NCBI GenBank assembly: GCA_048595745.1
Contig: CP184361.1
Length of the DNA: 64,000 bases
Source of the DNA: Aquipseudomonas alcaligenes_A
GTDB lineage: Bacteria; Pseudomonadota; Gammaproteobacteria; Pseudomonadales; Pseudomonadaceae
Strand: one strand, 5' to 3'
Position 1 is the first letter of the stretch, and each line of letters starts with the position of its first letter. The notes below the pieces were generated by a model that saw only the letters and a list, made by a program, of their open reading frames with translations, had not been told where the DNA came from and did not search any database. Below are positions 1 through 6,596 of the stretch, in pieces. Both the position numbers and the translations under genes were made by a program.

Positions 1-1
1 C

Positions 2-1294
2 AGCCTTGCAGGCTTTGCTGGGAGCGAAGCGGGACGCTCTGTGACGCGGGAAGCACAGCTGAACCCGGAGGGTGAATTCACCCGTGCCATGAGTTCGGCA
101 GCGGCCTACGGCGAGGTGAATGGTGACTGCGCCGGCGAGGCGGCCAAGCTGCATTTCAACCTGTTTGGCGAGCATCTGCGGACGTTCGGTGAGAGCGGCA
201 GTGCCCAGCAGTCTGAAGGTCACGACATGCGTGGCTTTGTGCGCGAGGCCTATGTATCGCTGACGCCGCATGAGTCTGTTTTTATCGATATTGGCAAGAA
301 GGATATACGCAACGGTCAGTTCTTTTTTGTCAGTCCGTTGGACTTTCTACAGGCACCAAGTAATTACTCCGAGCGCGGTGTAATCAATGCATTGGGGGTG
401 TCCTGGCGCGACACCTATCGCGAAGGCGCCCTGCTCGCGCAGATGTCCTGGTTCAATCAGGCCGGCACACTGGAATTGGCGGTATTACCGCAACTGGCCA
501 ATCCGTCGCATAAGCCACGGGTGGCGGAGTGGAACACTTCGCAGCGCACCAATTCGGCAGAGCGCTATTACCTGTCGTATACCACGGCGGTGTTCGAGGA
601 CTTCAATCCGCGGCTGGTAATGGTTGGTGGTGAAAGTTATGCCTTCGGTCTGGGTGCCAGCGGTTTCATCAATGACGACTGGATTCTCAGTGTCGAATGG
701 TCGGTGAATGAAAAGAGTCAGGTCCGCAAGTTTGATGAAGCAGCACTGAATAAATTGCAGGCCTGGCAGTTGCCGACCGAGGATGATTTTTTCAAGGAAC
801 AGGATCGGCAGCGTTTCTATCAGTTCGGTGCCGGTCTGCGCTACACCACGGATAACAATACGGCAATCTCCGTGGAGTACCTGTTTCAGGATCAGGGTTG
901 GCATCAGCGCGATTGGGATAACTACTTCGATACGCTGGAGTTGCTGGAGGGGGCTTATCAGGCAACCTCGGTGGATCTGTTCAGGGATTATCAACTGTTG
1001 TTTGCTCAGGAAGCCGACAACATGGCGCGGCGCGATCTGCTGCCGGGCCGTAATTACCTGATGTTGCATCTGGATGATAACGAGGCGGAGTTGCGTAGGT
1101 GGTCTTGGGAAAGTTCGACGATCTACAACATCGAAGATCGCAGCTTTGCCCTCAACCTGCACCTGTCCTCGCAGTTGACGCGCAACTTTGAAGTCTATTT
1201 AGGCGGCGGTTATCTGGACGGTCCGGATAACAGTGAATTCGGTCGGTTGGGAAACAGCGGGGTGGGTTATGCAGGCTTTCGAGCAATCTGGTGA
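2..1294 (+). CDS. Outer-membrane beta-barrel protein, 5' end outside the window
   Basis: The reading frame is open from the first bases of the window, so the start codon and signal peptide lie upstream. The GTG at 41 is only the first possible start inside the window. About 430 residues are visible. They alternate short hydrophobic and polar stretches with many aromatic residues and end in Gly-Phe-Arg-Ala-Ile-Trp. A terminal aromatic residue is the usual signal for outer-membrane barrel insertion. No enzymatic motif is seen. The last 26 bases overlap the downstream transacylase gene, so the two are translationally linked and the barrel probably belongs to the same operon as the fatty-acid-like genes and the ABC exporter. 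Inferred role: outer-membrane step, or anchor, for the product of the cluster. The exact porin family is not recognised. Confidence 0.7.
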   Translation, partial: SLAGFAGSEAGRSVTREAQLNPEGEFTRAMSSAAAYGEVNGDCAGEAAKLHFNLFGEHLRTFGESGSAQQSEGHDMRGFVREAYVSLTPHESVFIDIGKKDIRNGQFFFVSPLDFLQAPSNYSERGVINALGVSWRDTYREGALLAQMSWFNQAGTLELAVLPQLANPSHKPRVAEWNTSQRTNSAERYYLSYTTAVFEDFNPRLVMVGGESYAFGLGASGFINDDWILSVEWSVNEKSQVRKFDEAALNKLQAWQLPTEDDFFKEQDRQRFYQFGAGLRYTTDNNTAISVEYLFQDQGWHQRDWDNYFDTLELLEGAYQATSVDLFRDYQLLFAQEADNMARRDLLPGRNYLMLHLDDNEAELRRWSWESSTIYNIEDRSFALNLHLSSQLTRNFEVYLGGGYLDGPDNSEFGRLGNSGVGYAGFRAIW

Positions 1295-2231
1295 CAAGGC
1301 GGGTGTGGCCCTGCTGTTTCCGGGGCAGGGTACCCAGCATATCGGCATGGGCGAGGCGGTCTGCGACCAATCGCCCGCCACCGCGCGGGTCTGGGACTGT
1401 GCCAGCGACATCGCCGGTTTCGACCTGCGCCGCCTGTGCAGCAAAGGGCCGATGCCCAAATTGGACAAGACCCAGTATCAGCAGGTGGCGGTCACCTGCG
1501 TGAACATCGCCAGCCTGGTCGCCCTGCGCGAGCGCGGCGAGCCGGATGTGGTGGCGCTGGCCGGGCACAGTGTCGGTGAGTTCTCCGCGCTGTTCGCGGC
1601 CGGTGTGCTGGGCATGGAGGATGTGTTCCGCGCCGTGGCTGCTCGCGGGCGCATCATGCAGGCACTGGCCGAGCAGACAGACGGGGCCATGTACGCCATC
1701 AAGGGCGTCGGCCGCGATGTCATCGCCGAGCTGATCGCCGCCCATGAACTGGGCGATGCCATCACCGTGGCCAATGACAACTCGCCGCGCCAGCAGGTGA
1801 TCTCCGGCAGCAAGGCGGCGCTCAAGGAGCTGCTGCCGGCGCTGTTGCGGGCCGGCTTCGAGCAGGTCAAGTTGCCGGTCAACGGCGCCTGGCACAGCGC
1901 ACTGATGCTGCCCGGGCGCGAGGATTTCCAGGCGGTCATCGACGGCTTGCAGTTCGCCGCACCCCAGCTGCCACTGTTCACCAACCAGGCGGCAGCCGCC
2001 GTCAGCGATATCGAGCAGATTCGCCAGGATCTGGTGGTCAACCTATATTCCACCGTGTGTTGGCGCGAAACCATGCAGGCCCTAGTTGCCAGTGGCGTGG
2101 GTGGTTTCCTTGAGGTCGGTCCGAAAAAAGTGCTGGGGCGCCTGTTGCAGGATTTCACCGAGCTGCAGCCGCTGCCGCCGGTAGGCCATGTCTCCGACCA
2201 CCTGGCGCCGCAAGCGGCGCTGGCCGACTGA
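1269..2231 (+). CDS. Malonyl-CoA:ACP transacylase (FabD-like) of the cluster
   Basis: About 320 residues, close to FabD (roughly 310). It would load malonyl groups from CoA onto the cluster's acyl carrier protein. Visible landmarks are the oxyanion Gln in FPGQGTQ near residue 20, the nucleophile Ser101 in GHSVGEFSAL, Arg126 in AARGRIMQ (the residue that holds the malonyl carboxylate in FabD), and a catalytic His near 209 in AWHSALM. The conserved Arg argues for malonyl rather than acetyl or acyl specificity. ATG 1269 is chosen because the homologous sequence starts there; it lies inside the end of the beta-barrel gene. Pseudomonas has its own housekeeping fabD with fabG and acpP, so this is an additional copy dedicated to the cluster (inference). 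Confidence 0.9.
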   Translation: MQAFEQSGDKAGVALLFPGQGTQHIGMGEAVCDQSPATARVWDCASDIAGFDLRRLCSKGPMPKLDKTQYQQVAVTCVNIASLVALRERGEPDVVALAGHSVGEFSALFAAGVLGMEDVFRAVAARGRIMQALAEQTDGAMYAIKGVGRDVIAELIAAHELGDAITVANDNSPRQQVISGSKAALKELLPALLRAGFEQVKLPVNGAWHSALMLPGREDFQAVIDGLQFAAPQLPLFTNQAAAAVSDIEQIRQDLVVNLYSTVCWRETMQALVASGVGGFLEVGPKKVLGRLLQDFTELQPLPPVGHVSDHLAPQAALAD

Positions 2232-2241
2232 GGCGCCGGGT

Positions 2242-3285
2242 ATGTTGCCGACATTCCGCCAGCACGCCGGCCGCTACGGTTTCGGCCTATGTCTGGGCGT
2301 CAGTTTCCTGTGCCTGCTGATGGCCTTTGCCCTGCTGCGTAACAGCCAGGCGCTGGGTTTGCTGGAGGTGCTGCCGGCCGGCTTTGCCATCGCCTTCGGC
2401 GTCACCCTCGGCGCCTCCCGTGATGCGCCGGGTTACTGGATCTACGCGGCACGTTCGCTCAAGTTCATGGTCCTGCCGAGCGAGTTGCAGCAACTGCAGC
2501 AGCTGCGCATCAGCCCGCTGATCGGGCTGCTCAATCCGTTGCGGCGACCGCTGAGCCTGCCGTTGCTGCTGGGCGGGCTGATCACGGTGTTGCTGTGGGC
2601 GGGGCTGACGCTGCTGCCGGCCTACCCGGCGCTGGTCACACTGGTGGTACTCGGCCTGCTCTTTCCACTGTTGCTGGCGCTGCTGCTGACCGGCAGCGCG
2701 CCCTACTTCATGGTCCTGGCCAGCGACCAGGGCGAGAACGCCATGCTGCCGCAGATGAAGCGCCTGCGTGATGCCGGTCGCTACCGTGCCGAGGACCTGG
2801 CCATCAGCCTGCTGATCAGCCTGGCGCTGATCTGGCCGCTGCACGGCCGCCCTGACTTCGACCTGCAGAGCGGTTACGGCAAGCCCGAGTTCGCCGTCGC
2901 GGCGATGATCCTGGGCTGGATCGTTACCTTCTTCCTGCTGCTCGGCGCGCGGCGCTCGCGCCTGTACTCGGCAGTGGGTGAGCGCCTCTCGGCACTGCTG
3001 CGCACTCCCTCGGCGCCCCCCGCAGGCAGTGCCCGGGTGCTGCCGCGCATGGCCCTGTACTACGTCGCCGTGGGGCTCTGGGCCCTGGTGCTGTGCGGCC
3101 TGCTGGCGCAGCTGCCGCAACCCCTGCCGTTTCCGCTGTTCTGCGCACTGCTGCTGGTCGCCCCCGGCTGGGCCTTCTGGCGCGAGCGCGGGCTGACCCA
3201 GCAGCACGACGCCGAGCAGGCCGGCCTGTTCATCCGCGAGCTGGGCGTGCAGCCGGTGGCCGCCGGCATGCCGCAGAGGCCATGA
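2242..3285 (+). CDS. Polytopic inner-membrane protein of unknown function
   Basis: 347 residues from ATG 2242, rich in Leu. Some eight hydrophobic segments can be seen, for example around residues 18-35, 45-60, 105-160, 190-205, 220-240 and 270-315. Short charged loops lie between them, and the C-terminal tail is hydrophilic. It starts 10 bases after the transacylase stop, and its own stop overlaps the AcpS start (ATGA), so it is firmly inside the operon. I do not recognise a family. Its position suggests a membrane partner of lipid synthesis or transfer, but nothing in the sequence shows a reaction. GC content matches its neighbours. Confidence 0.8.
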   Translation: MLPTFRQHAGRYGFGLCLGVSFLCLLMAFALLRNSQALGLLEVLPAGFAIAFGVTLGASRDAPGYWIYAARSLKFMVLPSELQQLQQLRISPLIGLLNPLRRPLSLPLLLGGLITVLLWAGLTLLPAYPALVTLVVLGLLFPLLLALLLTGSAPYFMVLASDQGENAMLPQMKRLRDAGRYRAEDLAISLLISLALIWPLHGRPDFDLQSGYGKPEFAVAAMILGWIVTFFLLLGARRSRLYSAVGERLSALLRTPSAPPAGSARVLPRMALYYVAVGLWALVLCGLLAQLPQPLPFPLFCALLLVAPGWAFWRERGLTQQHDAEQAGLFIRELGVQPVAAGMPQRP

Positions 3286-3656
3286 GCATGCACATCGGTA
3301 TCGACATCGTGGAAATCGAGCGTATCCGCACCGCCAGCCGGCGCAGTGGCGAGGGTTTCCTCAACCGGGTCTACACGGCCCCGGAACGTGACTACATCGG
3401 CGACGCCGAGGCCAACGCGGAGCGCGCGGCAGGCATCTGGGCGGCCAAGGAGGCAGCAGTCAAGGCGCTGGGCACGGGTTTTCGCGACGGCATCCAGTTC
3501 CACGACCTGCGTATCGAGCATGAAGAAGCGGGGCGGCCGTACCTGGTGTTCGGCGGGCGCTTCCTCGAGGAAATGCAGCGGTCGGGTCTGACCGCGGCGA
3601 GTTTGAGCATATCCCACTGCGGCACCCACGCAGTGGCGGCGGTTGTGCTCGGGTGA
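3282..3656 (+). CDS. AcpS-type 4'-phosphopantetheinyl transferase
   Basis: 124 residues, the normal length of AcpS (about 120-126). It transfers the phosphopantetheine arm of CoA to the serine of an apo-carrier protein. The Mg-binding Asp is in GIDIVEIERI near the N-terminus, and the catalytic WAAKEAAVKAL helix (Glu and Lys) lies near residue 58. The ATG at 3282 overlaps the previous stop as ATGA; a second ATG two codons later is possible. The partner is probably the ACP at 5050. P. aeruginosa is known to rely on a Sfp-type enzyme (PcpS) for all carrier proteins, so an AcpS inside a cluster suggests that this ACP is not served well by the housekeeping enzyme, or that the cluster was acquired as a self-sufficient unit (inference). 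Confidence 0.9.
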   Translation: MSMHIGIDIVEIERIRTASRRSGEGFLNRVYTAPERDYIGDAEANAERAAGIWAAKEAAVKALGTGFRDGIQFHDLRIEHEEAGRPYLVFGGRFLEEMQRSGLTAASLSISHCGTHAVAAVVLG

Positions 3657-3680
3657 CAACCAGAAGATAGGGCTAGGGCA

Positions 3681-4436
3681 ATGGCAAGGTTTATGGATTT
3701 GCAGGGGAAGGTCGCTTTGGTGACCGGCGCCAGTGGCGATATCGGCCTGGCGGTGTGCGAGAAGCTGCTGGAGGACGGCAGCAAGGTGTACGCCACCTAC
3801 AACAACAACCCGGCGCGCCTGGGTGAGCTGTCCGACCGCCAGGAGTTCGCCGGGCGCCTGGTGGCGCTCAAGTGCGACATCACCAACAAGGCCGAACTGG
3901 ACGCCGCCATGGCGCGGATCGAGGAGGCCGAGGGCAAGCTCGACGTGCTGGTGAACAACGCCGGCAAGTACCGCGACAACCTGTTCTCGATGATGGACTT
4001 CGACGAGTTCGACGACGTGGTCAAGACCAACCTGTACGGCACCTTCATGGCCACCAAGGCGGCCCTGCGCCTGCTGCGCAAGGCCAAGCAGGCGACGGTG
4101 GTCAACGTCTCGTCGATCGCCGGCCTGACCAACAGCTTCGGCCAGACCAACTACAGCGCGGCCAAGGCCGGGATGATCGGCTTCACCCGCACCCTGGCCG
4201 GTGAACTGGGCGCCAAGGGCGTGCGCGTCAATGCCGTGGCCCCGGGCCTGATCGAGTCGGTGATGACCAAGCGCGTGCCGCGCAACGTGATCCGCCAGAC
4301 CCTCTCGGTAATCCCCCTGCAACGCATGGGCGAAACCCGCGAAGTGGCCGAGGCCATCGCCTTCCTCTGCTCCAGTTCCTCGAGCTACGTCGTCGGCCAG
4401 ACTCTGGTGGTCGATGGCGGCCTGATCATGCGTTAA
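3681..4436 (+). CDS. 3-oxoacyl-ACP reductase-like SDR (FabG family)
   Basis: 251 residues, the usual FabG length. It would reduce the 3-keto group of the ACP-bound chain with NADPH. The Rossmann motif reads TGASGDIG near residues 15-22; the usual form is TGxxxGIG, so an Asp replaces one Gly. The active-site set is complete: Asn117, Ser145 in VNVSSIAG, and Tyr158/Lys162 in YSAAK. The C-terminus ends with the FabG-like VVDGGLIMR. It lies 24 bases after acpS and 9 bases before the dehydratase. ATG 3681 is used; an in-frame ATG at 3693 is also possible. Confidence 0.9.
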   Translation: MARFMDLQGKVALVTGASGDIGLAVCEKLLEDGSKVYATYNNNPARLGELSDRQEFAGRLVALKCDITNKAELDAAMARIEEAEGKLDVLVNNAGKYRDNLFSMMDFDEFDDVVKTNLYGTFMATKAALRLLRKAKQATVVNVSSIAGLTNSFGQTNYSAAKAGMIGFTRTLAGELGAKGVRVNAVAPGLIESVMTKRVPRNVIRQTLSVIPLQRMGETREVAEAIAFLCSSSSSYVVGQTLVVDGGLIMR

Positions 4437-4445
4437 GGAGGCCCC

Positions 4446-5027
4446 ATGGCCGATACCGAAGAAAGTCTCGTCGCACCCTCGCTGCTCATGAAGATGGGCC
4501 CCTGGCGCTATCCGTTCTTCCTGGTCGACAAGATCTGCGAATTCAAGCGCGGCTCGCGTGGCTATATCACCGCAGTGAAGAACATCTCGTTCAACGAGCC
4601 GCAGTTCACCGGGCACTTCCCCGACAGCCCGATCATGCCCGGCGTACTGATCGCCGAGGCGATGGGCCAGACCAGCGACTACCTGACCCTGCTCACCGCC
4701 TTCTGCGAGGAGTACGAGCAGCGTTTCGACTGCGACCTGTCGGTCCGCCGCGACCTGCAGAAGGCCCTGCACAGCGAGGAGGGCATGGAGATCATCGCCG
4801 CCATTCGCAAGAAGTGGGGCGGTGTGCTGGCCTCCCAGGACCTCAAGTACAAGAGCGTGGTCCTGCCCGGCGACACCCTGTTCATGCGCAGCGAGCTGGT
4901 GATGAAGGACCCGGCCGGCTTCAGCCACTTCAAGGTCGAGGCACGCATCGGCCGGCGCGTCACCACCGTCGGCAAGCTGGCCAATTTCTGGTTCGACATG
5001 AGCAAGCCATTCAACTACCCGGGCTAA
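4446..5027 (+). CDS. FabZ-like 3-hydroxyacyl-ACP dehydratase
   Basis: 193 residues with a hot-dog fold signature. The helix and active site read NEPQFTGHFPDSPIMPGV, giving catalytic His57, with Glu71 in AEAMGQ. PFFLVDKI near residue 25 matches the FabZ start. It would remove water from the 3-hydroxyacyl-ACP made by the reductase next door. It is longer than FabZ (about 145-150 residues): there is an insertion around residues 80-115 with Cys, Glu and Arg/Lys residues that looks like an extra helical element. A strong ribosome site, AAGGAGG, sits at 4434-4440, just before ATG 4446. Isomerase activity of the FabA type cannot be judged from sequence. Confidence 0.9.
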   Translation: MADTEESLVAPSLLMKMGPWRYPFFLVDKICEFKRGSRGYITAVKNISFNEPQFTGHFPDSPIMPGVLIAEAMGQTSDYLTLLTAFCEEYEQRFDCDLSVRRDLQKALHSEEGMEIIAAIRKKWGGVLASQDLKYKSVVLPGDTLFMRSELVMKDPAGFSHFKVEARIGRRVTTVGKLANFWFDMSKPFNYPG

Positions 5028-5049
5028 GCCCGACCGCGAGGACCCCACC

Positions 5050-5340
5050 ATGGACAAGCAACTGCAAGACGCCATCGCCCAGCGCCGGGCCGTACTGGAC
5101 AAGCTCAAGGACAGCCTGATCGACCGTCTCAACCTGTACCAGAACCGCGCCCAGATCGACGACGACACCCCGCTGTTCGGCAGCGGCCTGAAGCTCGACT
5201 CGGTGGATGCCACCGAGCTGGTGGTGATGCTCGACGAGGAGTTCGGCGTGCGCGTTTCCGAGGGCGACGACCCGTCCTACATGCGCAACGTCAACTCGCT
5301 GGCCAACTTCATTCTGCAGCGCCAGGCCGCAGCCGCCTGA
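5050..5340 (+). CDS. Acyl carrier protein
   Basis: 96 residues, acidic. The phosphopantetheine-accepting Ser51 lies in LKLDSVDATEL, the DSx motif at the start of helix II. An Asp/Glu-rich helix II (ELVVMLDEEFG) follows. The N-terminus carries about 20 residues more than the housekeeping AcpP. The protein sits between the dehydratase and the GcvT-like gene, 22 bases after the former and 32 bases before the latter. It is the expected carrier for all acyl intermediates of the cluster and the probable substrate of the adjacent AcpS. Confidence 0.93.
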   Translation: MDKQLQDAIAQRRAVLDKLKDSLIDRLNLYQNRAQIDDDTPLFGSGLKLDSVDATELVVMLDEEFGVRVSEGDDPSYMRNVNSLANFILQRQAAAA

Positions 5341-5372
5341 CTTCTGCCGCACACAATTCGAGGGACACAACG

Positions 5373-6518
5373 ATGAATCCGATGGAAGCCGTTCACCAAG
5401 CCGCCGGCGCCACCCTGGGCGAACGCAATGGCGTGCGCATCCCGCTGCACTACGGCGAGCCCGCTGCCGAGCACCAGGCCTCGCGCAAGAACATCCTGAT
5501 GGTCGATTACTCGCACTTCGGCATCGTCGAGGTGCAGGGTGACGAGGCCTACGATTTCCTCAACCGCGTGGTCGGCGGTGACCTCTCGGTGATCCGCGAC
5601 GAGCAGGCGCTGTATACCGTGCTGCTGGACGACAAGGGCCAGATCGTCACCGACCTCTACGTGCTGTGTGACGACGAGCGCTTCCTGCTGCTCACCGAAT
5701 GGGTCAAGGGCGACACCCTGGCCGCCAGCCTGCAGGCCCTGGTCGGTGAGGAAGAAGTCGAGATCGCCGCGCAGAACCAGCTCGGCACCCTGCTGTTCGA
5801 AGGCCCCTACAGCTGGGAGCTGATGGCTGAGCTGTTCGGCTTCGACGTGCTCGGTCTGCCGTTCCTCGAGTTCATGCACGTGGACGACGTGACCCTGCTG
5901 CGTGCCGGCAAGCACGGCGAGTTCTCCTACAAGGTGCTGGGCCCGCGTGAGTCCCTGGCCGAGCTCTGGCAGCGTGCCCTGGAGGCCGGCGCCAAGTTCG
6001 ACCTGAAGACCGGCGGCATCGAGTTCCAGGGTCGTTCGCGCCTGGAAAACCCGTGCTGGGACCCGGCCCTGGCCGGTGAGTTCACCCGCTGCCCGATCGA
6101 GCTGCAGCTGCAGTGGGCGGTGCGTTACGACAAGGACGAGTTCGTCGGCAAGGACGCCCTGCTGGCCAAGCTGGAAGAGGGCGCCGCGCAGCGCGTGGTC
6201 GGCTTCCTGGTCAAGGGCGACGGTGCCGCAGCCAACATCGGCGATGCCGTGTACAGCGGCGACAGCGTGATCGGCAAGGTGATCACCCTGGGCTGGTCCG
6301 AGGGTGTGCAGGCGCATATCGGCCAGGCGCTGCTCGACAGCGACTATGCATACGCCGGTCTGGACGGCTATGCCATCGACGCCAGCGGCGCGCGCGTTGC
6401 CATCAGCACTGCGGCGATCCCCTTCCTGCAGAACTTCAGCTTCCTGGTCAACCCGGCCGAGCACAGCTACGTCGACCCGTCGCGGCCGAAGAGCCTGCTG
6501 GAGCAGCAGGCCCAGTAA
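5373..6518 (+). CDS. GcvT-like protein (aminomethyltransferase fold) embedded in the lipid cluster
   Basis: 381 residues, the length of glycine-cleavage T protein. The N-terminal half contains VDYSHFGIVEVQG near residues 44-56 and the strand GQIVTDLYV near 89-97. Its Asp94 matches the catalytic Asp101 of E. coli GcvT. The folate-contacting Tyr-Thr-Gly-Glu motif is replaced by Gly-Lys-His-Gly-Glu, keeping the Glu. A C-terminal GcvT barrel domain follows (VGFLVKG near residue 277). No gcvP or gcvH gene is nearby, so ordinary glycine cleavage is not its context. Possible roles are folate-dependent one-carbon transfer to, or demethylation of, an acyl intermediate, or a purely structural role. The function is unknown and the link to the ACP chain is inference from gene order. 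Confidence 0.85.
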   Translation: MNPMEAVHQAAGATLGERNGVRIPLHYGEPAAEHQASRKNILMVDYSHFGIVEVQGDEAYDFLNRVVGGDLSVIRDEQALYTVLLDDKGQIVTDLYVLCDDERFLLLTEWVKGDTLAASLQALVGEEEVEIAAQNQLGTLLFEGPYSWELMAELFGFDVLGLPFLEFMHVDDVTLLRAGKHGEFSYKVLGPRESLAELWQRALEAGAKFDLKTGGIEFQGRSRLENPCWDPALAGEFTRCPIELQLQWAVRYDKDEFVGKDALLAKLEEGAAQRVVGFLVKGDGAAANIGDAVYSGDSVIGKVITLGWSEGVQAHIGQALLDSDYAYAGLDGYAIDASGARVAISTAAIPFLQNFSFLVNPAEHSYVDPSRPKSLLEQQAQ

Positions 6519-6596
6519 TCCACGTCATCAGCCACAGCGAGCGGGCCGCCGGGGCGGGCGGTCCGTTCTCAGGTCGCCGCCTCGGAGGAGTCACAC

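Noticed and set aside
485..1162. Minus-strand ORF of 225 codons opposite the outer-membrane protein
   Set aside because: It has no domain or ribosome site, and the opposite strand has a coherent beta-barrel sequence ending in the required aromatic residue.
3060..5213. Long antisense ORF of 717 codons on the minus strand (and similar ones at 6591-9338 and 8971-10308)
   Set aside because: They mirror real plus-strand genes. The encoded proteins are strings of His, Gln, Ala and Arg without any domain, as expected from third-position GC bias.
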